Assembly (NCBI GenBank): GCA_964505325.1 | Contig: CAZDHT010000260.1 | Coordinates: 1 to 7,377, forward strand | Reading direction: 5' to 3' | Length of the DNA stretch: 7,377 bases | Source: CAZDHT01 sp964505325 | GTDB lineage: Bacteria; Planctomycetota; PUPC01 | Part shown: positions 1 through 6,197 of the stretch, piece after piece | Position numbering within the stretch: position 1 is the first letter of the stretch | How the letters are laid out: every line of letters starts with the position of its first letter | The notes under the pieces: model-generated | The model's input: only the letters and a program-made list of their open reading frames with translations | The model's database searches: none | What the model was told of the DNA's origin: nothing | Translations under genes and position numbers: made by a program

Positions 1-38
1 GCGTACAGCCGGGCCAGCAGTTTCCTTCCGGCGCTCAT
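1..38 (-). CDS. Start of an unidentified protein (cut by window edge)
   Basis: An ATG at 38-36 opens a frame reading MSAGRKLLARLY and continuing off the left edge. A GAGGGG ribosome-binding sequence lies four bases before the ATG, and a near-consensus promoter lies at 67-95. Together these support a real gene start. The other nearby ATG (58-56) runs into a stop after seven codons. Twelve residues are too few to name a family. The kinase-like gene just upstream on the same strand is suggestive of cell-envelope functions, but that is only context. Confidence 0.45.
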   Translation of the reverse strand, partial: MSAGRKLLARLY

Positions 39-66
39 CGTGCCCCTCGCCAGTTCATCCCTGTCG

Positions 67-95
67 ATTATACGGCGTTGATAACGTTCGGACAA
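67..95 (-). promoter_or_regulatory. Sigma-70 type promoter for the gene at 38
   Basis: Read on the minus strand, TTGTCC (95-90) and TATAAT (72-67) are separated by exactly 17 bases. The -10 is a perfect match and the -35 matches at 4 of 6 positions. Transcription would start near position 60, giving a leader of about 20 bases that includes the GAGGGG ribosome-binding site. The promoter lies in the gap after the kinase-like gene, so the gene at 38 is probably a separate transcription unit or has its own added promoter. Confidence 0.6.
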
Positions 96-132
96 CACCG
101 CACGCCGGGTGCGATGCGAGGGGGGCGCGGCC

Positions 133-879
133 TTACGAGCCGGCGCGGCGCTTCCCTTTGGCCTTGCGGCGTTTGCGCAAGAGGCGTCGGACCAGTTGGA
201 GCACCAACACGGGCGGGAAGAAGATGGCGCGGGTGCGCTCGAACCGGGCGAGACGCTTTCGATCCTGCGCCGAAACCTGCCCGCGCGACAGCCTCTCCTT
301 CATCTTGAGCACCCCCGCCCGGTCGAACGCCCCGAGCACCAAGACCCAGAACCGGCGGAAGGGGAGCCACCGCGGCAGTTGCATGGCCGAAGCAAAATCC
401 ACGATGTAGACCCGCGCTCCCTCTGCGATCAGAAAGTTGTTCTTGTTGCGCAGGTCCAGGTGGACGAGGCCGCGCCGGTGCAGTTCGTCAATGAGGCGGA
501 AGCATTCGTCGTAGAACGGGTCTTTCAGCCTGGCGACCCTGTGCTTGTACCGCCGTGGCGGCATGCCGTCGACGTACTCCACCAGAAAGGCGTCCTTGTC
601 GAGCAGGCGGTATGCGCGCGGCACGCCCTGGACGTCCTCCAGCGCTTTGTACAGCTTGAACTCGCGGCGGATAAGGTACCGGCCCACGAAGAAGCGGAAC
701 AGCAGATTGCGGTCATGCACGTCCTTGAGGATGGCGCGATGGCCGTCGACCTCGACGATCTTCACTCGCGCATCGCGCCACTTGGGCCGGCCGATCTCAC
801 GGACGACGTACTGGCCGATGTTCTCTCGTGACAGGTTCTCGAACACGCATCGCCCCGACCAGCAGTGGTGAAAAATCAA
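133..879 (-). CDS. Small protein-kinase-fold protein (WaaP/RIO-like)
   Basis: A 248-residue protein with the core signatures of the protein kinase superfamily. A candidate ATP-binding lysine is K52 in HRAILKD and a candidate helix-C glutamate is E73. The catalytic loop is HLDLRNKNN at 140-148, giving H140, D142 and N147. The metal-binding motif is DFAS at 161-164 in place of DFG. There is no glycine-rich loop of the classical eukaryotic type. The short lobes and HxDLRxxN loop resemble lipopolysaccharide core kinases (WaaP/KdkA) and RIO/Bud32-like kinases, so the substrate could be a sugar lipid or a protein. The C terminus has a hydrophobic stretch (about 219-230) and a very basic tail, which suggests membrane or nucleic-acid contact. 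The start used is TTG at 879 with GGAAG upstream; a GTG at codon 12 is an alternative and the kinase motifs are unaffected. It follows the DUF72 gene by 48 bases and is probably cotranscribed with it. Confidence 0.8.
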   Translation of the reverse strand: MIFHHCWSGRCVFENLSRENIGQYVVREIGRPKWRDARVKIVEVDGHRAILKDVHDRNLLFRFFVGRYLIRREFKLYKALEDVQGVPRAYRLLDKDAFLVEYVDGMPPRRYKHRVARLKDPFYDECFRLIDELHRRGLVHLDLRNKNNFLIAEGARVYIVDFASAMQLPRWLPFRRFWVLVLGAFDRAGVLKMKERLSRGQVSAQDRKRLARFERTRAIFFPPVLVLQLVRRLLRKRRKAKGKRRAGS

Positions 880-927
880 GAGAGGATACTTCCAGAGAAG
901 CGTCCCCTCCCGGCGTCTTTACTGCAC

Positions 928-1707
928 TTACTGCGCCAGCAGCCCGATGCCCTTCAGCATGTCACGGAACTGCTCGGCGTTGACCGCCGCATGGCCCGCG
1001 TGACAGTTGTTGAAGAAGACGTATGCCGATTCCGTGATGTCGTCCAGCTTCTTCACCTTCGGCTGCCATTCCTCCAACTCCTCTTTCGAGTAGAGGTAGT
1101 TGTAGCGTTCTTTTGCGTCGCCGCCGTACCACTTCCCTTTGTCGCGGCTGTGGAAGCGGACGTATGCGGTGTCCGTGGTCGCCTCGGCCACGGGCGGCAT
1201 CAGGCCCAGCTCGTAGGGCTCGTCCACGCAGCAAAACCCGACCCCCAGCCCGCGGAGCAGATCGAGCGTCGACATCTTCGACCAGTTGCGGTTCCGGAAC
1301 TCGACGATCACGTTGTAACCGGTGAAGTCCTCGGCAAGCTGCTTCAGGTACTCGCGGCTGGCCGGCTCGTTCCGGAACGAGTACGGAAACTGCGCCAGCA
1401 CCCCTGCCAGCAGACCCGCCTGTCGCGCCGGCTCGATGCCCTCTTTGAACGGCTTCGCCGCCTCGCGGTTGCGCGCGTGGGTCGTCTCCGAGTTGGCCTT
1501 CACGAACAGCCGGAACCCCTCCGGCAGCTTCCGCATGATCCCCTCGACCGTGCGGATCGAGGGCAGCCGGTAGTACGTGAAGTTCAACTCGAGGGTCTTG
1601 AACCGCTGGGTGTAGAGCGTGAGCATGCCGCGGCTGTCCGTGCCCGGCGGATACCACGCGCCCACCCAATCCCTGTAACTGTACCCCGACGTGCCGACGT
1701 AGATCAT
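928..1707 (-). CDS. DUF72 (YecE-like) family protein
   Basis: A 259-residue protein covering the full usual length of the DUF72 family, to which E. coli YecE belongs. Family landmarks in order are VGTSGYSYRDW at 4-14, ELNFTYYRLPS at 40-50, LAQFPYSF at 104-111, VEFRNRNW at 135-142, YVRFHSRD at 182-189 followed by WYGG and a Tyr-rich stretch, and FFNNCHAGHAAVNA at 231-244. Known structures of the family form a TIM-like barrel. No enzymatic reaction is firmly established, although the conserved polar residues lie where an active site would be. The ATG at 1707 is preceded by AAAGGGAG and by a strong promoter, so the start is well supported. It heads a two-gene unit with the kinase-like gene downstream, but the pairing does not itself reveal a role. 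Confidence 0.93.
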   Translation of the reverse strand: MIYVGTSGYSYRDWVGAWYPPGTDSRGMLTLYTQRFKTLELNFTYYRLPSIRTVEGIMRKLPEGFRLFVKANSETTHARNREAAKPFKEGIEPARQAGLLAGVLAQFPYSFRNEPASREYLKQLAEDFTGYNVIVEFRNRNWSKMSTLDLLRGLGVGFCCVDEPYELGLMPPVAEATTDTAYVRFHSRDKGKWYGGDAKERYNYLYSKEELEEWQPKVKKLDDITESAYVFFNNCHAGHAAVNAEQFRDMLKGIGLLAQ

Positions 1708-1737
1708 CTTCTCCCTTTCGTCTTGTCAGCGGGGAGA

Positions 1738-1766
1738 ATTCTAACCCCGTTCATCGGCTCGGTCAA
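1738..1766 (-). promoter_or_regulatory. Promoter of the DUF72 / kinase-like unit
   Basis: On the minus strand, TTGACC (1766-1761) and TAGAAT (1743-1738) are separated by 17 bases. Each hexamer matches the sigma-70 consensus at 5 of 6 positions. The predicted start near 1731 leaves a leader of about 23 bases before the ATG at 1707. It is one half of a divergent pair with the promoter at 1806-1834. Confidence 0.72.
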
Positions 1767-1805
1767 GCAAAGGGGGCCGCGAATGTGAAATGATGTATCA
1801 GCACG

Positions 1806-1834
1806 TTGCCGCAGCGTCGTTCATGCGGTATCAT
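1806..1834 (+). promoter_or_regulatory. Promoter of the exported protein at 1858
   Basis: TTGCCG (1806-1811) and TATCAT (1829-1834) are separated by 17 bases and match the sigma-70 hexamers at 4 and 5 of 6 positions. Transcription would begin near 1841, leaving a short leader that carries GAGGG six bases before the ATG at 1858. Confidence 0.6.
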
Positions 1835-1857
1835 GTACGCGGCTTCGAGGGATTGGC

Positions 1858-2595
1858 ATGAAGGCGGCCTTCTGCATCTTATTTGCGTTGTGCCTGGCGG
1901 TCGTTCCGGCGTCTGCTGCCGAGAAAGGGCGCGAGGCTAAGCTCCACATGCAGGATGGCGGGGTGCTCGACGCCGTCGTGCTGGGGTACTCGGACGGGAA
2001 GCTGCGGTTTGCGACCTCCGGCGGCACGCGTTCGGTCGAGCTGGCCAAGGTGGACAAGATCGTGTTTGGCAAGGCGGTCGGCGAGGCCGCTCCGCCGCGC
2101 CCGCCGCCGGTGATCCACGTCCCCACCACCAAGCCGGCGACCCCTGGCCCCACCCAGGTGGACCCGCGCAAGGTCGCGGAGTTCTTCCGGTGGATCGGCC
2201 GGCTCCGCATCTACACCGACCTCGAGAAGCGAACCGACCGGTTCAGAGACTCCGGCCTGCTCAAGGAACACGAGTCGAGGCTCAAGACCAAGCTGGCCAC
2301 GGCCCCCGTCCCGAGCGAAGCGAACAAGAATGTCCGGCTCGCGCTCCTGATTATCAAAGTGGCGCAAGGCAAACGGCTGGAAGCGCTGCTGGCTCTTGCC
2401 AAGCTGAAGAAGGAGTATCCCAACGATCCGGGCCTGCAGAAGCTGACGCTGGGCGTGCTTATCCGGGCGGTCGAGCGGTCGAAACGCCACCCGCTCCGCA
2501 GGCCGCCTCCCCGCCTGAGGCCACGCCTGGACCCCGGGGCCGCGCGCCCCGGCCCCAAACGCCTCCGCCCCGAATCGCGGCCGCTCCCGGAGTAG
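1858..2595 (+). CDS. Exported protein of unknown function
   Basis: A 245-residue protein I do not recognise. Residues 1-20 form a clear signal peptide: Lys2, a hydrophobic core, then PASA-AEK as a likely signal peptidase I site. The mature N terminus (about 25-71) reads like a small beta-barrel module, with AKLHMQDGGVLDAVVLGYSDG followed by KLRFAT and a VDKIVFG strand, a style common in planctomycete-type secreted proteins. A Pro-rich linker (about 78-102) leads to a helical, charged section (about 105-200) containing EFFRWIGRLRIYTDLEKR and a later segment resembling a TPR-like helix pair. The last 40 residues are almost only Arg and Pro. That tail may be genuine or may follow a frameshift, because another frame there gives a milder Pro/Ala-rich tail to 2708. 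The start is supported by GAGGG and the promoter at 1806-1834. It has no operon partner, and the next genes converge on it. Confidence 0.7.
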   Translation: MKAAFCILFALCLAVVPASAAEKGREAKLHMQDGGVLDAVVLGYSDGKLRFATSGGTRSVELAKVDKIVFGKAVGEAAPPRPPPVIHVPTTKPATPGPTQVDPRKVAEFFRWIGRLRIYTDLEKRTDRFRDSGLLKEHESRLKTKLATAPVPSEANKNVRLALLIIKVAQGKRLEALLALAKLKKEYPNDPGLQKLTLGVLIRAVERSKRHPLRRPPPRLRPRLDPGAARPGPKRLRPESRPLPE

Positions 2596-2648
2596 CCCCC
2601 AGGGCGTTGCCGGTTGCAGGAGCGCCAGCCCCCCAGAACCTCAGGCCT

Positions 2649-2688
2649 GCGCGAAATCAATGTCGCACGTGGGACATTCAATTCGCGC
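2649..2688. repeat. 40-base near-perfect palindrome centred on CACGTG
   Basis: Left arm GCGCGAAATC then AATGTCGCAC; right arm GTGGGACATT then CAATTCGCGC. Comparing the 40 bases with their own reverse complement, 34 positions agree (17 of 20 per arm). The inner 20 bases (2659-2678) agree at 18. There is almost no loop, so the element is better suited to a dimeric protein or a DNA cruciform than to an RNA terminator, and no T-run follows on either strand. It lies 53 bases after the stop of the exported-protein gene. It could be a dispersed repeat, a transposon-end remnant or a binding site. Confidence 0.75.
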
Positions 2689-2738
2689 CCCCAGGACCTC
2701 ACCAGTGATCCCCGCGTGTAACGAAAAGGAAGACGAGG

Positions 2739-2760
2739 AAAAACGACGCTGACTGCGTCG
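2739..2760 (-). terminator. Intrinsic terminator of the hcp operon
   Basis: Read on the minus strand, CGACGC and GCGTCG pair as a six-base GC-rich stem around the five-base loop AGTCA, followed directly by TTTTT. This is a classical factor-independent terminator and lies about 86 bases past the hcp stop codon. On the plus strand the hairpin is preceded by the A-run and not followed by T, so it would not stop the converging gene. Confidence 0.75.
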
Positions 2761-2846
2761 GCGCACTCAGTCCCGCTTTCTTCGCCGCTGTTCTTTGTGG
2801 CCTTCGCGCTCTCGCCGCTGGCGGGCAAGCTTCGTGGCGAGTGAGC

Positions 2847-4478
2847 TCAGCCCAAGATCGCCTTCAGGTCCTCGTCCGGTGTGCTGATCGGCATGATGTT
2901 GAACTTCTCGACGAGCACCTTCAGCACCGGGGGTGTGACGAAAGCGGGCAGCGTTGGCCCGATGCGGATGTCCCGGATGCCCAGGTGCAGGAGCGTCAGC
3001 AGGATGGCCACGGCCTTCTGCTCGTACCACGAGAGAACGAGCGAGAGCGGCAGGTCGTTCACCCCGCAATCGAACGCATCCGCCAGCGCCAGCGCGATCT
3101 GCACGGCCGAGTAGGCGTCGTTGCACTGGCCCACGTCGAGCAGCCGCGGAATCCCGCCGATGTCGCCGAAGTCCAGCTTGTTGAACCGGTATTTGCCGCA
3201 GGCGAGGGTGAGGATCACGCAATCGTCGGGGACCTTCTGCGCCAGCTCGGTGTAGTAGTTGCGGCCCGGCTTGGCGCCGTCGCAGCCGCCAATGAGGAAG
3301 AAGTGCTTGACCGCGCCCGCCTTGACCGCCTCGATGACCTTGTCCGCCACGCCCAACACCGCGTTGCGGGCGAACCCGACCAGGATGGTCTTGTCCTCAC
3401 CGTCCTCGCTGAAGCCCTCGGCCGCCAGCGCCGCATTGATCACCGGCGCGAAATCACGGTCGCTGATGTGCGTCACCCCCGGCCACGCCACCAGGCCGCT
3501 GGTGAAGATGCGCCCCTGGTAGCTCTCCTGCGGCTTCTGGATGCAGTTCGTCGTCATCAGCACCGCGCCGGGGAACTCGGCGAACTCCCGCCGCTGGTCC
3601 TGCCACGCGCCGCCGTAGTTGCCGACCAAGTGCGCGTACTTCTTGAGTTCGGGATACGCGTGGCAGGGGAGCATCTCGCCGTGGGTGTAGATGTTGATGC
3701 CCTTGCCTTCGGTCTGCACCAGCAGCTCCTCGAGGTCCTTGAGGTCGTGGCCGGAGACCACGATGGCCTTGCCTCTGACGGGGGTGACGCGGACCTGCGT
3801 CGGCTCGGGGTGGCCATAGGCGTCGGTGTTCGCCTTGTCGAGCAGTTCCATCACCTTCAGGTTCAGCTCGCCGACGCCGAGCGCGCCCCCGGCCAGGGCG
3901 TCGACATCCGTCGGATCATCCGCCAAGCCGCTCAGGCACTGGTGGAAGGCGGCGTAGACGTGCTCATCTTTCCGGCCAAGGATCTGGGCGTGGTCGGCGT
4001 AGGCGGCGGCGCCCTTGAGGCCGAAAAGAATCAGGTCCTGGAGGCCGGCGACATCGTCGCCCACGGCCGCCCTCCGCGCCTCGATGCCGATCTTCTCCGC
4101 TTGCGCCACCAGCCCGTCGAGATCCGCCGCCGGCACGAACGTCGCCGGGCCGGACAGGTCCTCCGGCGCGTCGCAGGCGGTCTCGTACAACGCCTTCGCC
4201 TTCTCACGCACCTCGACCGCCTTGCGGATCAGGCCGGCGAGCCGGTCGGGATCGAAGTTCACGTTCGTCACCGTCGAGAACAGCGCCTCGATCACGAACA
4301 CGTCGGCCTCGCGATCCGCGGCGCCCGTGGCGCGGGGGCGGTGAGCGTATTGCGCGATGCCCTTAGCCAGATGGACCAGCACGTCCTGCAGCGCCGCCAC
4401 CGTTGGATCCTTCCCGCACACGCCTTGGACCGTGCATCCGGCCCCCTTTGCCGTCTGTTCACACTGATAGCAAAACAT
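2847..4478 (-). CDS. hcp: Hybrid cluster protein, class I (NO/hydroxylamine reductase)
   Basis: A 543-residue full-length Hcp. The N-terminal cysteines C3, C6, C15 and C21 have the spacing of class I proteins from anaerobes that bind a [4Fe-4S] cluster. The hybrid-cluster ligands are all visible: H244 (SGHDL), E268 (HGEML), C312 (TTNCIQKP), C399 (GGCDGAKPG, the persulfide position), C427 (LACGKYRF), C452 (GQCNDAYSA), E486 and K488 (WYEQK). The first three share the Desulfovibrio vulgaris numbering. In vitro Hcp reduces hydroxylamine to ammonia. In vivo work links it to NO reduction and to protein S-nitrosylation. The protein is cytoplasmic. AGGAGGG lies six bases before the ATG. It is the last gene of the operon, 32 bases after the cupin. 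No hcr-type reductase gene is adjacent, so its electron donor is not evident here. Confidence 0.97.
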   Translation of the reverse strand: MFCYQCEQTAKGAGCTVQGVCGKDPTVAALQDVLVHLAKGIAQYAHRPRATGAADREADVFVIEALFSTVTNVNFDPDRLAGLIRKAVEVREKAKALYETACDAPEDLSGPATFVPAADLDGLVAQAEKIGIEARRAAVGDDVAGLQDLILFGLKGAAAYADHAQILGRKDEHVYAAFHQCLSGLADDPTDVDALAGGALGVGELNLKVMELLDKANTDAYGHPEPTQVRVTPVRGKAIVVSGHDLKDLEELLVQTEGKGINIYTHGEMLPCHAYPELKKYAHLVGNYGGAWQDQRREFAEFPGAVLMTTNCIQKPQESYQGRIFTSGLVAWPGVTHISDRDFAPVINAALAAEGFSEDGEDKTILVGFARNAVLGVADKVIEAVKAGAVKHFFLIGGCDGAKPGRNYYTELAQKVPDDCVILTLACGKYRFNKLDFGDIGGIPRLLDVGQCNDAYSAVQIALALADAFDCGVNDLPLSLVLSWYEQKAVAILLTLLHLGIRDIRIGPTLPAFVTPPVLKVLVEKFNIMPISTPDEDLKAILG

Positions 4479-4510
4479 ACTCAGCCCTCCTAGCTTTCCC
4501 CCCCGGGATT

Positions 4511-4864
4511 CTATTGGCTTTTCCCGGCGCGGAGCATGGCGAGAAACATCTTGAACCGCTTCGGCGCTGCGACCGCGTGCGGGACGTTCGCCGGCATCAC
4601 GACGAACTCACCCGCGCCGGCGCGGACGGTTTCGCCGCCGATGACGAGCTCGGCCTCGCCGTCGAGCACGTGCACGAAGGCGTCGAACGGCGCCGAGTGC
4701 TCGCTCAGCCCCTGCCCGGCGTCGAACGCGAAGAGCGTCAGTGTGCCCGCGTCGTTGTCCGCGATCGTCCGGCTCACGATCGAGCCCTCGGCGTACTCGA
4801 CCAGGCCCGCCAGGTCGACCGCCACAGCCGCGGGGACGTTGGCTTCTGATGTCTTCCCGCCCAT
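4511..4864 (-). CDS. Small single-domain cupin
   Basis: A 117-residue protein with one cupin beta-barrel. Cupin motif 1 is degenerate: GLSEHSAPFDAFVHVLDGEAELVIGG at about 52-77 keeps H56 and H65 but lacks the full HxH...E set. Motif 2 is PANVPHAV at 91-98 with H96. Metal binding is therefore plausible but not certain. Small cupins of this type (SEHxAPFDA, PANVPHA) are found in anaerobes; their substrate is not known to me. The ATG overlaps the last base of the flavodiiron stop codon (TAATG), and AAGGGG lies seven bases upstream, which indicates translational coupling. Its place between the flavodiiron protein and hcp suggests a function in the same NO/O2 stress response. Confidence 0.88.
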   Translation of the reverse strand: MGGKTSEANVPAAVAVDLAGLVEYAEGSIVSRTIADNDAGTLTLFAFDAGQGLSEHSAPFDAFVHVLDGEAELVIGGETVRAGAGEFVVMPANVPHAVAAPKRFKMFLAMLRAGKSQ

Positions 4865-6054
4865 TACTCCGCCCCTTTCAGCAGCCCGGCCTCGCGGTGT
4901 TTCCCCGCGATGGCGTCCGCCAGCTCGTCCAATGCCCTGAAATCCTCCTCGCGCGGGGCGCCCTTGATCATCACCGGCGGCACGATGTCAAGCTTGAGCG
5001 ACTTGACCAGCTCTGCCACGTTCTCGACCGCCCTCGTGGCCCAGCCGTGCGAGCCGATGACCGAGCCGAACCGGGCCTTCGGCCGCAGCGCGTTCGCCAG
5101 GTACGCCGCGTAGACGACCTGGGGATGCGGCCCGGTGAAGACGGTCGGCGTACCGATCACGATGGTCGCCGCGTCGACCAGCGCCATGGCCAACGCGCCC
5201 AGGTCCACGTCGGCAAGGTTGAACCGCTCCACGGTGACGCCCCGCTCGGTCAGCGCCTCGGTCAGGTGGTCGACCATCTGCCGTGTGCTGTCGTGCATCG
5301 AGACCCACGGGATGACCGCCACGTTCTTCGGCGTGTCCGAGGTCCAGTCGCGGTAGGCGTCGACGATGAACGCGGGCCGCCGATGGATCGGGCCGTGGCT
5401 TGGGCAGATGACCGCAATGTCGTATCCGTCGAGCTTCACGAGATGCTTCTGGATGAGCTTGTGGAACGGCATCATGATCTCGGCGTAATAGCGCTTGGCC
5501 GCTTCGTACACGCGGCCCTCGTCCGAGACGTCGAGGTCGTTGCCGGCCAGGTGCGAGCCGAACAGGTCGCAACTGAACAGCACCTTGTCCTCGCGGAGGT
5601 ACGTGACCATCGTCTCCGGCCAGTGCACCCAGGGCAGGTGGATGAACTCGAGCGTCTTGTCCCCCAGCGACAGAGTCTCACCGTCGTCGACGGTCTGGAT
5701 CCGGTCCTCGGCGACGTGCAGCTCGTCGATAAGCAGCAGCTTGCACTTCGGCGTGCACAGCACCACCGCTTCGGGGAACTTGTCGAGCACCGCCGCGATG
5801 CTGCCGGCGTGGTCCTGTTCCGCGTGATTCGCGACCAGGTAATCGAGCCTTCCGACGCCGCCCAGCTTCGTGAACAACTCGGCCTCGAACGGCGGATCGA
5901 CCGTGTCGATCAGCGCCGTCTTCTCGCTGCCCTCGACCAGGTACGCGTTGTAGCTGGTCCCGTCGGGCAACGGGATCAGCGCGTCGAACAGGCGGCGGTC
6001 CCAATCGACCGCTCCAACCCACGATACACGTTCAGTGATTGTTCTGGGCTTCAT
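4864..6054 (-). CDS. fprA: Class A flavodiiron protein (NO/O2 reductase)
   Basis: A 396-residue protein of normal class A length with both domains. The N-terminal metallo-beta-lactamase-like domain keeps the whole diiron set: H77, E79, D81 and H82 in NHAEQDHAGS, H144 in PWVHWPE, D163 in SCDLFGSH and H220 in CPSHGPIH. The C-terminal flavodoxin domain begins near 245 with the FMN phosphate loop SMHDSTRQM, then GTPTVFTGPHP and GSHGWATRAVENV. The family reduces NO to N2O and/or O2 to water in the cytoplasm, usually taking electrons from rubredoxin or an F420/NADH partner; no extra C-terminal domain is fused here. The start MKPRTIT is chosen because GGAGG lies eight bases upstream. The same frame stays open to 6156, but that extension overlaps the ferredoxin-like gene and lacks family similarity. 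The gene starts two bases after the ferredoxin-like stop. Confidence 0.96.
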   Translation of the reverse strand: MKPRTITERVSWVGAVDWDRRLFDALIPLPDGTSYNAYLVEGSEKTALIDTVDPPFEAELFTKLGGVGRLDYLVANHAEQDHAGSIAAVLDKFPEAVVLCTPKCKLLLIDELHVAEDRIQTVDDGETLSLGDKTLEFIHLPWVHWPETMVTYLREDKVLFSCDLFGSHLAGNDLDVSDEGRVYEAAKRYYAEIMMPFHKLIQKHLVKLDGYDIAVICPSHGPIHRRPAFIVDAYRDWTSDTPKNVAVIPWVSMHDSTRQMVDHLTEALTERGVTVERFNLADVDLGALAMALVDAATIVIGTPTVFTGPHPQVVYAAYLANALRPKARFGSVIGSHGWATRAVENVAELVKSLKLDIVPPVMIKGAPREEDFRALDELADAIAGKHREAGLLKGAE

Positions 6055-6056
6055 TG

Positions 6057-6197
6057 TCAGGTCCTCCATTGCCGCGGTGGTGTGGCGCCGGCCAGTGCCC
6101 GAGCCGCGACCGCGGTGGCTCGGTAGGCCGGCACGCACTCGCCGCAGCCGCTGCATTTCTCTTCATCGATCTTGACGATCTTCCTGCATGTGGTCAT
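6057..6197 (-). CDS. Truncated 4Fe-4S ferredoxin-like protein
   Basis: A 46-residue protein whose first half is a good match to the short ferredoxins of anaerobes: RKIVKIDEEKCSGCGECVPA with C15, C18 and C21 in CxxCxxC spacing. The fourth cluster cysteine expected in the sequence CVPxC is replaced by Tyr (CVPAY), a change that one base substitution (TGC to TAC) could make. The following text (RATAVAARALAGATPPRQWRT) has no ferredoxin character, and there is no second cluster motif in any frame before the next gene. C4 is the only other cysteine. The ATG overlaps the regulator's stop codon as ATGA, with GGAG six bases upstream, so translation is likely coupled. It may be a decayed ferredoxin, a three-cysteine cluster protein, or a remnant kept for coupling. 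Confidence 0.72.
   Translation of the reverse strand: MTTCRKIVKIDEEKCSGCGECVPAYRATAVAARALAGATPPRQWRT

Noticed and set aside
99..113. Hairpin CGCAC/GTGCG after the kinase-like gene as terminator
   Set aside because: Only five pairs and followed on the minus strand by GTGTTGTCC, not a T-run; too weak to call.
2800..2846. CTCGCC ... GGCGAG inverted repeat just after hcp
   Set aside because: Six pairs with a 19-base loop is within chance for this composition; the terminator at 2739-2760 is far better.
2841..4493. Long plus-strand open frame opposite hcp
   Set aside because: Antisense shadow of hcp, whose cluster ligands are all present on the minus strand.
4508..4513. TAGAAT on the minus strand before hcp, a possible internal promoter
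   Set aside because: No -35 at suitable distance, and it contains the cupin stop codon; cotranscription is the simpler reading.
6055..6156. Extended N terminus for the flavodiiron protein (MQRLRRVRAG...)
   Set aside because: It overlaps the ferredoxin-like gene in another frame, is Arg-rich without family similarity, and the GGAGG site points to the ATG at 6054.
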